In this document: positions 56,075-64,000 of the stretch, in pieces
How the letters are laid out: each line of letters opens with the position of its first letter
How positions within the stretch are numbered: position 1 is the first letter of the stretch
Source of the DNA: Ruminococcus sp.
GTDB lineage: Bacteria; Bacillota; Clostridia; Oscillospirales; Acutalibacteraceae
Length of the DNA: 64,000 nt
Direction of reading: 5' to 3'
Assembly (NCBI GenBank): GCA_017457955.1
Contig: JAFTGL010000011.1
Span: forward strand, 1-64,000
Made by a program: the position numbers and the translations under genes
Notes under the pieces: generated by a model
Seen by the model: only the letters and a program-made list of their open reading frames with translations
Database searches by the model: none
What the model was told of the DNA's origin: nothing

Positions 56075-56614
56075 ATGTTTGAAAAACTGCGCCGGATCGA
56101 CACCCGCGTCGTCGAGCGGATGTCCGGCATCCATCGCCCCGTGCTGGATAAGGTAATGGTGCTGTTCACCTACGCGGGAACAGGCGCGCTGATCTGGTGG
56201 GTGCTGTACGTCGCGCCCCTGCTGATCACAAAGCACTTCCGCGTCGGCATCATCCTGACCACGACACTGGGCGTCAACTATCTTCTCGGCGAGATCATCA
56301 TCAAAAAGAGCGTCGGCAGAGATCGTCCCTCGACGCAGATCACGGACGAGGATATGAAGATCCGCAAACCGAAGGATCACTCCTTCCCCTCGGGTCACAG
56401 TGCGTCATCCTTCTGCGCGTTCACGGTGCTGTTCTGGACCTGTCCGTTCTGGATGTGGCTTCCCGCGCTGACGCTGGCGTCCACTATCGCGTTCTCGCGC
56501 ATGTATCTGCGCGTGCACTACTTCACCGACGTCATGGGCGGCGTCATGCTCGGCGTCCTCGACGGCAGTCTGGTGACCTTCATCTTTCAATTTTTTCTGT
56601 TCCAGCCCGCCTGA
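56075..56614 (+). CDS. PAP2-family lipid phosphatase
   Basis: A 179-residue membrane protein with the three PAP2 motifs: KKSVGRDRPS (K-x6-RP, about 76-85), PSGHSASSF (about 108-116) and SRMYLRVHYFTDVMGG (SR-x5-H-x3-D, about 140-155). It dephosphorylates undecaprenyl pyrophosphate or phosphatidic-acid-type lipids outside the membrane. The N-terminal 50 residues include one extra helix. The start at 56075 fits GGAG six bases upstream and the promoter. Confidence 0.92.
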   Translation: MFEKLRRIDTRVVERMSGIHRPVLDKVMVLFTYAGTGALIWWVLYVAPLLITKHFRVGIILTTTLGVNYLLGEIIIKKSVGRDRPSTQITDEDMKIRKPKDHSFPSGHSASSFCAFTVLFWTCPFWMWLPALTLASTIAFSRMYLRVHYFTDVMGGVMLGVLDGSLVTFIFQFFLFQPA

Positions 56615-56627
56615 ACAAAATAATCCT

Positions 56628-56660
56628 TCACCCTGTACTGCGGTACGGGGTGATTTTTTC
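56628..56660 (+). terminator. Terminator of the PAP2 gene
   Basis: An 11-bp stem TCACCCTGTAC (56628-56638) with GTACGGGGTGA (56643-56653), TGCG loop, followed by TTTTTTC. Confidence 0.92.
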
Positions 56661-56843
56661 TGCGATTTTTCTTTATTTTTTCTGTTTGGCGATTGACACG
56701 GGGGATATTACGAAATGTATAAAAATTTTTCTTTTTTTCATCAAAAGAAGATAGGATAATTCTGTTAAAAAAATTATGGAAAAGTGGAACAACTTCAAAA
56801 TCCTGCAAAAAATTCGGTGATTATGGGTCATATGAAGCGTGAG

Positions 56844-56873
56844 TTATTCCACTTATCCACAGAGTTATCAACA
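56844..56873 (+). other. DnaA-box cluster in an AT-rich gene-free stretch
   Basis: TTATTCCAC (56844-56852), the consensus TTATCCACA (56853-56861) and TTATCAACA (56865-56873) stand head-to-tail. They lie in the 56660-57022 gap, which is very AT-rich on both sides (T/A runs at 56715-56780 and 56900-56945). This looks like part of a replication origin or a DnaA-controlled site. dnaA, dnaN, rpmH or parA/B are not in the window, so an origin cannot be claimed. Confidence 0.5.
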
Positions 56874-57022
56874 TTTTTATTGAAAAATACGAATAATACA
56901 AAGAGTATAATTTCCTAAAAATAATTATTTTTTGAAAATATAACGCCTTTCTTCCTCCCGCTTCGGGCATAGCGTACAAGGAGCTGTTCATATAATCCCT
57001 ATAGAATGAAAGGGGATCATCC

Positions 57023-57577
57023 ATGAACAAAAAAGCTGTCGCCGTATCGGAGGCAGTCGGGTGCGTCGTCATCTATGCCGCCGCGGTCGGTCTGCACTTC
57101 GTCTATCCGCTGTTCGGCGGGGCGCTGAGCATCCTGTTCGGCGCGGTAAACGAGAGCGTATGGGAACACGCGAAGATCTTTTCGGCGGCGTATGTCGGCT
57201 GGTCGGTCTTACAGCTGAGCTGGCTGAGGGTGCGCTTCCGGCAATACCTTGTTGCGAAATGCATCGGGCTGTACGTGCTGATGGGGCTGATCATCGGCGT
57301 CTTTTACGCCTACACCGCCGTCACGGGTGAGAACATTCCCTGTGTGGACATCTTTTCCTCAGCCGTCTCGGTGATAGCGGTGCAGGCGCTGACGTACTTT
57401 CTCGAAACCGCCGACAACCGCCTCGGGGAGTACTTCTCCCCTGCCGTCATGCTGATCCTGCTGTACTATCTGATGTTCTTCTCGTTCACCATCTTTCCGC
57501 CGAAGGTCGGGCTGTTCCGCGACCCCGTCAGCGGCGGGTATGGGGTCATTGAAAAAATCGTCGGAAAAGAGGGCTAA
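57023..57577 (+). CDS. DUF6512-like integral membrane protein
   Basis: A 184-residue protein with five or six helices. The segment VGLHFVYPLFGG...LFGAVNESVWEHAKIF (about 20-52) is typical of this family, and the last loop has FTIFPPKVGLFRDPVSGGYG. No function is known. AAAGGGG precedes the ATG by six bases. The rlmB gene follows after about 118 bases. Confidence 0.7.
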   Translation: MNKKAVAVSEAVGCVVIYAAAVGLHFVYPLFGGALSILFGAVNESVWEHAKIFSAAYVGWSVLQLSWLRVRFRQYLVAKCIGLYVLMGLIIGVFYAYTAVTGENIPCVDIFSSAVSVIAVQALTYFLETADNRLGEYFSPAVMLILLYYLMFFSFTIFPPKVGLFRDPVSGGYGVIEKIVGKEG

Positions 57578-57695
57578 AAAACCTCGTCAAATTTCGCTTT
57601 ATTTCTGTCTAAGAAGCATAGCGGCATACTACATATGGTATACTGTAAGAGTATATAATGGATTATTATGTGTGTGGCAGAGAAAAGGCAAGGCT

Positions 57696-58451
57696 ATGAC
57701 AGACAACAAAAACGACAGATACAGAGATGACGAGCTCCTGATCGGGCGCAACCCGATCACCGAAGCGCTTTCCTCAGGACGTTCGGTCATCAAAGTGATG
57801 ATCGCCAAGGGCAATACCTCGGGCGCGGCGGTGGAGATCGCCGCCAAAGCGAAGAAGGCAGGCGTGCCGGTGCAGGAGGTCGAGCGCAAAAAGCTCGATT
57901 ACATGACAGGAGGCGCGGCGCATCAGGGCGTCGCAGCGCTGTGCGCGGTGAAGGAATACGCCTCGGTGGAGGACATCCTCGCCCTTGCCGAGGAGCGGCA
58001 GGAAGCTCCGTTCATCATCATCCTCGACGAGATCGAGGATCCGCACAACCTCGGCGCGATCATCCGCTCGGCAGAGTGCGCGGGCGCCCACGGCGTCATC
58101 ATCAAGAAACGCCGCTCGGCAGGGCTGACCTACACCGCCTACAAAGCCTCGGCAGGCGCGCTTGAGTACGTTCCCGTCGCGCGTGTCACGAACATTGCCG
58201 ATACCATCGACGACCTGAAAGCACGCAACATCTGGGTCTACGGCGCGGATATGGACGGAGAGGAGTACTGCAAAACCGATTTCAGCGGCGGGGCAGCTCT
58301 GGTCATCGGCAACGAGGGCAAGGGTATCTCACGCCTCGTACGCGAGAAATGCGACGTCATCGTATCGCTGCCGCTCAAAGGCAGGATCAATTCTCTCAAC
58401 GCCTCGGTCGCCGCGGGAATACTGATGTATAAGGTCGCGGAGAAGCGATAG
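57696..58451 (+). CDS. rlmB: 23S rRNA (guanosine-2'-O)-methyltransferase RlmB-like (SpoU family)
   Basis: A 251-residue TrmH/SpoU enzyme. The N-terminal L30-like substrate-binding part opens with LLIGRNPITEAL (14-25). The SAM-binding trefoil knot has LDEIEDPHNLGAIIRSAECAGAHGVI (motif 1, about 109-134), ALVIGNEGKGISRLVREKCD (motif 2, about 201-220) and VSLPLKGRINSLNASVAAGIL (motif 3, about 222-243). All catalytic residues (Asn, Arg, Glu, Ser/Asn) are kept. The ATG at 57696 is where the family starts; the frame upstream is not protein-like. Confidence 0.93.
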   Translation: MTDNKNDRYRDDELLIGRNPITEALSSGRSVIKVMIAKGNTSGAAVEIAAKAKKAGVPVQEVERKKLDYMTGGAAHQGVAALCAVKEYASVEDILALAEERQEAPFIIILDEIEDPHNLGAIIRSAECAGAHGVIIKKRRSAGLTYTAYKASAGALEYVPVARVTNIADTIDDLKARNIWVYGADMDGEEYCKTDFSGGAALVIGNEGKGISRLVREKCDVIVSLPLKGRINSLNASVAAGILMYKVAEKR

Positions 58452-58484
58452 CCAAAGGGAGCCTTAAGAAAGGAGATGAAAAAC

Positions 58485-61181
58485 ATGAGCATATTCCGCA
58501 GGGACAAGCATAAGGAGCAGGAAAAGCCCGCAGAGGCGGCACAATCGCTCGCTCTTGAAGCTGTACCCGAGACAGAGCCCGAAGAATTCACCGATATCAG
58601 CGACGCGGCATACGACTCATCACGATCTCTCGACAACAAGATGGAGGAAATCTACTCCACAAGAGATAAACAGGTCAAGTTCAAGCGCATGCAGCCGCTC
58701 GAAGCGGAAGCCGCCGCCAAGCGCAAGGAAGCCGCCAAGGACGACCTCATCCGCGGCAAGCTGGAGTTCAGCGCCGCAACCGACGACGAAACGCCCGAGG
58801 TCAAGCTCGAAGCGGAGCTCGACCCCAACGCCGTCGTCGCCGACGAGATCATCGAGGACATCGTCGACGTCAAGAAGCTGCGCAACATCTATGTACAGGA
58901 CATCGACGACATCGACGTCAGCCTTGACCCGATGGAGAGCCTTAACGAATATGAAAAGCGAGCCAACGACATGGCGCGTCATAACGCGCGCGCCGTGCAG
59001 ACGGAGCCCGAGGAACCTTACGTTCCCTCAGGTGATACCGTAGTCGCGAAGGTGCCCGTGTATCAGCACGAGGGCAGCGTGGACAAGCTCTACCTCAAGG
59101 CGGGACGCTTTACCGACGTGGTCGAGAACGAGTACGACGAGTACCTCAAATCCACCGACCCCACCATCTCCAAAAACTACCATACGACGAAGCCCCTGAT
59201 CAAGCCCCATCAAAGCCTGCTCTACACGCTCAGTCAGGTCGCCCAGCGGCACAGGAATGAGTCCGCCCAGAAGCAGAAGAGCAAGGAGATCATGCGGGAC
59301 AACTTTGACGAGGAACCGCAGAAGGAAGAGCCCGTCGTCAAACAGCCGAAGAGAAAGAAACGCTCCCGCGTCGGGAAATTCTTCCGCGTCTTGGGAGCGG
59401 TCATCACCTCGAGCGTCACCTCGCCCTCCGAGGACGAGCAGGAGCGCGCGATGGACTATAACAGCCGCGAGGACGAGATGTACATATCCGAAAAGACCCG
59501 CGGCAACATTAAACGTCAGGCGATCAGCCTCTCGCTGTACGCGCTGATCGCGGTCGCCATGCTGGGGCTTGTGATCTGGGAAGGCGTCGCGGGAGCGGCA
59601 ACGGTAGAAGCGAACGGCCCCGCAACCGCGTTCACCTACTGCGCGCTGAACCTGATCCTCACCGCCGCGCTGGGACTTGTCGCCCGCCACAACGTGATCG
59701 ACGGGTTGAAGCCCCTCATGCACTTCAAGTTCAACAGCAACACCGTGATCGCGCTGGCGTACATCGCCTGCGCCTTACAGAGCCTTGTCTCGGTATTCAC
59801 CGGCACGTCCTTTGTCGGCGGCGATCACCATCTGTACAGCTTCATCGTCGCGTTCGCGCTGATCCTCAGCACCACGGGACGCCTGCTGATGGCAGTACGC
59901 GTGCAGAGCAACCTGAGTTTTATCAGCGAGCGTTCTCCCGCCTACGCGGCAAAGATCTATAATGACGAGGAAACCGCCCGCCGCTTAGTCAGCGGCACCA
60001 CCACCTCGCGCGGAGTGGTCGCTTACCAGCACGTGACGAGCTTCCTCTCCGACTTTCTGAAAATCTCCTACGCACCCGATCCCAGCGAGGAGCTGACCGG
60101 CAAGATGGCGCCCATCGCCATCATCAGCTCGCTGGTCGTCACCATCCTGTACGCCTTCATCTTCAAGAGCGTGCAGGGCGCGGTATCGGCGCTGGCAGTC
60201 ATGCTGTGTATCGGTATCCCCTTCACCGGCATGCTGGCAGGCAACCTGCCGCTGCTGATCTTCAGCCGCCGCATGCTCAAGGAGGATGCGATGGTCGCGG
60301 GTTATCCCTCGGTGCGTCAGTTCTGCGACACCTCCGCGGTCATGATGAGCGCGGCTGACCTCTTCCCCGCGGGCTGCGTCACGATTGAAGAGCTCCTGCC
60401 CTTACAGCAGTACCGCGTCAACGAAAGCCTTTTGATGGCGACGGCGGTACTCAGGGAGGGCAACTCCCCCATCGCCCCCGCCTTTGACGAGCTGGTGATG
60501 GAGAACAACGGCGTGCTGCCCTCGGTCGAGAGCGTCATGTACGAGGACAAAAGCGGGCTGGTTGGCTGGATCGGCGGCGAACGCGTGCTGATCGGCAACA
60601 TGAAGCTGATGAACCGCTACCACATCACCATCCCGATGGACGTATCCCCCCGCCGCAAGAACGAAAAGGGTGCGGACATCACCTATATCGCGATCTCGGG
60701 TCAGGCGGTCGCCATCCTCGCGCTGAAATATACCGCGAACAAGATCGCCAAGGATCAGATTGGGCGTGCCGAGAGAAGCGGACTGGCTCTCGTGGTCAGC
60801 ACCACCGACGCAAACATCACCGCGGAGCTGATCGCCGACCGCTACGGCGTATTCTTCCGCTCGGTCAAGGTCACCGCCCCGGGCTACTCCAACGTTATCG
60901 ACGAAGCGATCACCAAGGTGGAAGAGACCTCCCGCGCCTATTTAGCGACCCGCGGACGGATCGGTTCGCTGGCGCGTGCCATCGGCGGGTGTATCGGGCT
61001 CAAATCCAACATCAGCCTCGGCATCGTCATCGAGATCTTCGGCACCCTGCTGGGGATCCTGCTGAGTGCGACGCTCGCGCTGTACGCCTCGGTCGCGCGG
61101 CTCTCTATCGTGGAGCTGATGATCTACATCGGCTTCTGGGTAGGAGCGACGATCATCGCGGAGCTGATCAAGAGACCGTAA
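58485..61181 (+). CDS. P-type-ATPase-like pseudoenzyme with long acidic N-terminus
   Basis: An 898-residue membrane protein. Residues 1-330 are hydrophilic, rich in Glu/Lys and without a fold that I recognise. The rest follows a P1B-type ATPase plan: helices 1-4 (about 345-480), helices 5-6 with IPFTGMLAGNLPLLIFSRRML, a P/N region and two final helices. At the phosphorylation site DKTGT is replaced by CDTSAVMMS (Asp615). The N-domain keeps SGLVGWIGGERVLIGNMKLM but lacks the His-Pro motif; TGD has become TTD (Asp775); GDGxND is missing (TRGRIGSLARAI instead). Ion pumping is therefore unlikely; a sensory or scaffold role is possible. The ATG at 58485 is nine bases behind AAAGGAG. It follows rlmB by 33 bases. 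Confidence 0.7.
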   Translation: MSIFRRDKHKEQEKPAEAAQSLALEAVPETEPEEFTDISDAAYDSSRSLDNKMEEIYSTRDKQVKFKRMQPLEAEAAAKRKEAAKDDLIRGKLEFSAATDDETPEVKLEAELDPNAVVADEIIEDIVDVKKLRNIYVQDIDDIDVSLDPMESLNEYEKRANDMARHNARAVQTEPEEPYVPSGDTVVAKVPVYQHEGSVDKLYLKAGRFTDVVENEYDEYLKSTDPTISKNYHTTKPLIKPHQSLLYTLSQVAQRHRNESAQKQKSKEIMRDNFDEEPQKEEPVVKQPKRKKRSRVGKFFRVLGAVITSSVTSPSEDEQERAMDYNSREDEMYISEKTRGNIKRQAISLSLYALIAVAMLGLVIWEGVAGAATVEANGPATAFTYCALNLILTAALGLVARHNVIDGLKPLMHFKFNSNTVIALAYIACALQSLVSVFTGTSFVGGDHHLYSFIVAFALILSTTGRLLMAVRVQSNLSFISERSPAYAAKIYNDEETARRLVSGTTTSRGVVAYQHVTSFLSDFLKISYAPDPSEELTGKMAPIAIISSLVVTILYAFIFKSVQGAVSALAVMLCIGIPFTGMLAGNLPLLIFSRRMLKEDAMVAGYPSVRQFCDTSAVMMSAADLFPAGCVTIEELLPLQQYRVNESLLMATAVLREGNSPIAPAFDELVMENNGVLPSVESVMYEDKSGLVGWIGGERVLIGNMKLMNRYHITIPMDVSPRRKNEKGADITYIAISGQAVAILALKYTANKIAKDQIGRAERSGLALVVSTTDANITAELIADRYGVFFRSVKVTAPGYSNVIDEAITKVEETSRAYLATRGRIGSLARAIGGCIGLKSNISLGIVIEIFGTLLGILLSATLALYASVARLSIVELMIYIGFWVGATIIAELIKRP

Positions 61182-61221
61182 AATCGGTCAACAATCAAGA
61201 ATCATTAGGAGAAAAATTATT

Positions 61222-61872
61222 ATGCTGATAGCACCATCCCTCTTATCCTGTGACTTTTCCATTTTCCGTGACGAGATCATCCGCGCCGACAAGGCGGGAG
61301 CCGATCTTATGCACCTCGACGTGATGGACGGGCACTTCGTCCCGAACCTGACCTTCGGCGCGCCTGTCATCAAAAAGCTGAGAAACGCCACCGAAAAGCC
61401 CTTTGACGTTCACCTGATGATCTCAGAGCCGCACCGCTACATCGGCGACTTCGCCGACGCGGGCGCCGATATCATCTCGTTCCATACCGAGTCTGACAGC
61501 GACATCGGCGAGACCCTGAGCCTGATCGAAGAGCGCGGCGTCAAGCCCGCTTTAGCCATTAAACCAGGCACCTCTCCCGACGTCGTCCTGCCGTATCTTG
61601 ACAGGCTGTACATGGTGCTGGTCATGACCGTGGAGCCCGGCTTCGGCGGTCAGAGCTTCATGCCCGACATGATGGAAAAGGTCACGTTCCTGAGAAAAGA
61701 GATCGAAGAAAGAGGACTCGACACCCTGATCGAAGTCGACGGCGGTATCGCGAAGAGCACCATCGCCACAGCCGCGAAAGCGGGCGTAGATATCTGCGTC
61801 GCGGGCACGGCGGTATTCGGCGAGCCCGACGCAAAGGAAGCGATCGACACGCTCAAATCTCTTTGTGAATAA
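61222..61872 (+). CDS. rpe: Ribulose-phosphate 3-epimerase
   Basis: A 216-residue TIM barrel that interconverts ribulose-5-phosphate and xylulose-5-phosphate. It has APSLLSCDF (4-12, catalytic Asp), MHLDVMDGHFVPNLTFGAPVI (about 30-50, metal His and Asp), DVHLMISEP (about 62-70), MTVEPGFGGQSFMP (about 135-148) and EVDGGI (about 173-178). Length is normal. AGGAG lies 10 bases before the ATG; it may be read through from the P-type-like gene 40 bases upstream. Usual partners rsgA and prkC are not directly next to it. Confidence 0.95.
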   Translation: MLIAPSLLSCDFSIFRDEIIRADKAGADLMHLDVMDGHFVPNLTFGAPVIKKLRNATEKPFDVHLMISEPHRYIGDFADAGADIISFHTESDSDIGETLSLIEERGVKPALAIKPGTSPDVVLPYLDRLYMVLVMTVEPGFGGQSFMPDMMEKVTFLRKEIEERGLDTLIEVDGGIAKSTIATAAKAGVDICVAGTAVFGEPDAKEAIDTLKSLCE

Positions 61873-61896
61873 AATCATTTATAACAGACATAATAA

Positions 61897-61928
61897 AAGC
61901 AGGAGCACAGCGCTCCTGCTTATTTTTA
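61897..61928. terminator. Terminator between rpe and a lipoprotein gene
   Basis: A 10-bp stem AAGCAGGAGC (61897-61906) with GCTCCTGCTT (61912-61921), followed by ATTTTTAT; serves both convergent genes. Confidence 0.9.
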
Positions 61929-61940
61929 TACCAATATTGA

Positions 61941-62582
61941 TTATTTTGTCGAGATCAAGTTGCCGTCGCCGTCGTACTTCTGCTCGGTGAAGGTGCCGTC
62001 GTCGTTGTCGGTGTAGGTGATATAGGATTCCACCTCGCCGTTCGCGTCATAAACGGTCATCTTGATCAGCTGATCCTCGTCATCATACTCATAGGAACGC
62101 CAGCTGAGCAGATTATCGCTGCCGTCGTATTTGTACACCGCGGACTCCGCACCGAAGTCGGTGTACTCGGTGGTGATGACAGAGGTCGTCTCGCCCTTGG
62201 AATTCAGATCGGTGCGCTTGGTGACAAGCCCCTCGGCAGTCTTTTCGTACAGCGTCTGACCGGTGACCTCACCGTTCGCGTTGTACATGATATCCTTGAT
62301 CGAGTTGCCGTTCTCGTCATACTCATAGCCGATCGAACTGACTGGCTTGCCGGTCGCATCGTAGGTATAGTTGCGGATGACGCGGTTTTCGTCGTCATAC
62401 TCGTTCTTATAGTAGCTGGTCGGGGAACCGTCCTCATTCACGCTGAACGGCGTCAGGTCGTCGGACACGGAGGATACGGCTTCGGTCGCGGTATCGGCTT
62501 CCGGCTTTTTCTGACAGGCAGAGAGAGACAGGACGGATACAGCGAGGATGATGACCAGCAGTAAAGATACAGTTCGTTTCAT
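61941..62582 (-). CDS. YD-repeat-like lipoprotein
   Basis: A 213-residue lipoprotein with lipobox LSAC (Cys23). The mature part has six or seven short repeats of about 20 residues around YxYDxxGxxxxxxxY (for example YEYDENGNSIKD, YNANGEVTG, YEYDDEDQL and YDANGEVESY). Such YD/RHS-like repeats form beta-hairpin sheets that often bind carbohydrate or other surface polymers. There is no toxin or protease domain. The ATG at 62582 follows AGGAG; an upstream in-frame start has no ribosome site. Confidence 0.75.
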   Translation of the reverse strand: MKRTVSLLLVIILAVSVLSLSACQKKPEADTATEAVSSVSDDLTPFSVNEDGSPTSYYKNEYDDENRVIRNYTYDATGKPVSSIGYEYDENGNSIKDIMYNANGEVTGQTLYEKTAEGLVTKRTDLNSKGETTSVITTEYTDFGAESAVYKYDGSDNLLSWRSYEYDDEDQLIKMTVYDANGEVESYITYTDNDDGTFTEQKYDGDGNLISTK

Positions 62583-62669
62583 AATACTTCTCCTAATTGC
62601 GGAATACATAATGTAGTTATTATAGCAATTATTCTCGGTTAAGTCAACCGTGAATCAGGAGGGGTCAGG

Positions 62670-63782
62670 ATGGTACTGAATACGGAGAAGAAAATACTGC
62701 TGAGGTATCCGATCACAGGGTTCCCGCATAGGTCAGAGCTGTGTCAGATCGACGCGGGAGAGGATTTTTTGCCCGCGATCTATACGGCTTTCAGCGGCAC
62801 GACGGCGCGGACAGCCGCGGTGCTGAGCATGAGCGCGGAGGATGAAAAGCTCCTGCGGCAGAACCTCGAAAACCTCGGCTATACGGACATCATGACGATC
62901 GCGTTCACGCATACCGACCGCGGCAAGATCGGCATGTGTATCGGCAGTCGCGTCAAAGACAATCTGCTGCAGATCGCCGTCGTCCTGCGCGGAACGACAG
63001 GCGACGAGTGGTACTCAAACTTCGACATCGGCTACTCTGCAGAGCACAGCGGCTTTGCGAGGGCGGCTGACTTTGCGGAGCTGAAACTCGGAGACTATGT
63101 TTTCACCCACGCCATCGGCAGAGACCCCGTCTTTTTCATCACGGGCTACAGCCGCGGCGGGGCTGTGGCGAATATCCTCGCAAAACGCCTGTGCGACCGC
63201 TACGGGCTAGAACAGGTCTGCGCCTACACCTTCGCCTCTCCCGCGACCACCATCAGCCGCCGCACCAACCGCTACAGCACGATCTTCAACCTTGTCAGAG
63301 ACGAGGATTTCTTCACCCGCGTCCCGCTCACAGGCTGGGGCTACACCCGCTACGGCAAGTCGCTTTCCATGTCAGACGCGGGCGACATGACCGCCCGCTT
63401 CAAGGAGCTGACGGGCAAGGAATACATCGGCTTCACTCGGCAGGCGGCTGTGGACAATTTCCTGCATGCGGCAATGAACCTTGCGCCCAACGTCCACGCC
63501 TACTACGAACGACGCAGGCAGGTCGGCGACAAACGGCTGAGCCTGTACGAGTTCATGCGCGCGGTCGCGGACATGCTCAGCGAGAACATGGACGAAGCCG
63601 CCGCGGACGTCTTTCTCAGCGCGATGGTGTCGGAGTACACCGACCTCATCAGCTTTCTCTCCAGCGGAGCGGATCTCTACGAGCTGATCGGCTCAGCGGG
63701 CGGAGTGCCGAAGTGCAGTGTCGCGGACAGCCACTGCCCTGCCGCTTATATGGCGGCGCTGGATGTTTTTCTCCAGAAGTAG
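62670..63782 (+). CDS. Class 3 lipase-like alpha/beta hydrolase
   Basis: A 370-residue protein without signal peptide. Strand IAVVLRGTTGDEWYSNF (about 102-118; oxyanion and lid entry), nucleophile elbow FFITGYSRGGAVANILAKRL (Ser at about 161), FASPATT (about 188) and VRDEDFFTRVPLTGWGYTRYG (Asp region, about 209) match lipase class 3. The C-terminal 100 residues are helical with a possible His in NFLHAAMN. Substrate unknown, perhaps an intracellular lipid. AGGAGGGG precedes the ATG. Its last 90 bases overlap the convergent MecA-like frame. Confidence 0.82.
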   Translation: MVLNTEKKILLRYPITGFPHRSELCQIDAGEDFLPAIYTAFSGTTARTAAVLSMSAEDEKLLRQNLENLGYTDIMTIAFTHTDRGKIGMCIGSRVKDNLLQIAVVLRGTTGDEWYSNFDIGYSAEHSGFARAADFAELKLGDYVFTHAIGRDPVFFITGYSRGGAVANILAKRLCDRYGLEQVCAYTFASPATTISRRTNRYSTIFNLVRDEDFFTRVPLTGWGYTRYGKSLSMSDAGDMTARFKELTGKEYIGFTRQAAVDNFLHAAMNLAPNVHAYYERRRQVGDKRLSLYEFMRAVADMLSENMDEAAADVFLSAMVSEYTDLISFLSSGADLYELIGSAGGVPKCSVADSHCPAAYMAALDVFLQK

Positions 63783-64000
63783 TTTTCCGAATTCCGCTAT
63801 CCGTGCGGCGGCGGTACTGCTGAGCATATGCAGATCGCCGAACTCCGAGAGCTTCAAAACAACGCTGTCAGAAGCGGCGGGATCGGGCAGGAGCACATAG
63901 TTCCCCTCATAGCGGTAGAGCCGATAGCCGCAACTAAGCCCCCGTATACAGTCAAGCATATCGTCGGCACAGCGGAACACGCACGCGGCGAGTCTTTCGG
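63693..64000 (-). CDS. C-terminal part of a MecA-like adaptor protein (partial)
   Basis: A minus-strand frame enters from beyond the window and continues for 101 codons to a stop at 63693. VFRCADDMLDCIRGL, YRLYRYEGNYVLLP and LSEFGDLHMLSS...RIAEFGKLLLEKN follow the C-terminal domain of MecA, which delivers substrates to the ClpC protease. The start and acidic linker lie outside. The last 25 or so codons overlap the lipase gene on the other strand; true MecA proteins end about there, so the tail may be read-through into antisense sequence of a longer C-terminus. Confidence 0.6.
   Translation of the reverse strand, partial: ERLAACVFRCADDMLDCIRGLSCGYRLYRYEGNYVLLPDPAASDSVVLKLSEFGDLHMLSSTAAARIAEFGKLLLEKNIQRRHISGRAVAVRDTALRHSAR

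Noticed and set aside
56844-56873. Definite chromosomal origin (oriC)
   Set aside because: No dnaA, dnaN, rpmH or par genes, and gene orientation on both sides is mixed; recorded only as a DnaA-box cluster.
57540-57695. N-terminal extension of RlmB by 52 residues
   Set aside because: Sequence overlaps the end of the DUF6512-like gene, is not protein-like, and the enzyme family begins at the ATG at 57696.

Overview
The window looks like a chromosomal contig from a Gram-positive gut clostridium of the Ruminococcus / Oscillospiraceae type. This is inferred from gene content, not from a marker gene: an N-terminal type I dockerin protein, many single-pass lipoproteins, a GGGtGRT/NifU-like pair, a MecA-type adaptor, BlaI and MerR/TipAS regulators, and strong SD motifs. 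Base composition is moderately GC-rich except in short AT-rich islands.

Region by region. 1-1378 is AT-rich and appears to be the right end of an integrated element: an ART-fold (DUF3990-like) toxin candidate and an overlapping DUF3791-like partner gene, ended by the 3' part of a tRNA-Pro(UGG) gene that begins exactly at the anticodon loop (a typical attR). 1760-12530 carries peptide deformylase, then a long minus-strand run of small stress, repair and signalling enzymes: MerR-TipAS regulator, alpha/beta hydrolases, tocopherol-cyclase-like protein, Nudix, GyrI-like, VOC, nitroreductase, flavodoxin-fold reductase, a ubiquitin-E2-like protein, zinc phospholipase-like, AlkZ-related, acylphosphatase. 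12860-19761 holds a beta-helix-like lipoprotein, a C_GCAxxG_C_C protein, GGGtGRT plus Fe-S scaffold pair, a nitroreductase, a YbeY paralogue with a broken zinc site, and DegV. 20040-21960 is an alanine/glycine symporter under a glycine riboswitch with an attenuator. 22024-25894 has a FliB-like protein, an acyl-ACP thioesterase, and an alpha-oxoamine synthase overlapping an SDR (a sphingoid-base-like lipid pathway is possible). 26670-30217 is a polyol-phosphate (teichoic-acid-like) cluster of cytidylyltransferase, epimerase/dehydratase and CDP-glycerol transferase type polymerase.

Gene direction changes near 30.3 kb. 30466-33454 has a dockerin protein, a 276-nt highly structured element, MntP, a DUF1284 protein and BioY. 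33698-41399 is a galactoside operon: GH2, a GT-B-like protein of unknown role, a GPH symporter and a GH36 alpha-galactosidase. 41461-44591 has an SDR, TrpRS and a MocR-type aminotransferase. 44958-51481 centres on two DHHW proteins and an MBOAT acyltransferase (surface polymer O-acylation), with a Nudix fusion, BlaI, rubrerythrin and three related short inverted-repeat elements. 51756-64000 has a CLC-type channel/antiporter, an AT-rich PNPOx-like gene, MgtE behind a long structured leader, PAP2, a DnaA-box cluster, a DUF6512-like protein, RlmB, an 898-residue P-type-ATPase-like pseudoenzyme, Rpe, a YD-repeat lipoprotein, a class 3 lipase and the 3' part of a MecA-like gene.

The best candidates for new biology are the lone bacterial E2-like protein (8769-9347), the P-type ATPase pseudoenzyme (58485-61181), the zinc-site-deficient YbeY (18155-18625), the structured element at 31664-31939, and the GT-B protein embedded in the galactoside operon (36114-37580). 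All assignments come from reading the sequence; no database search was run.
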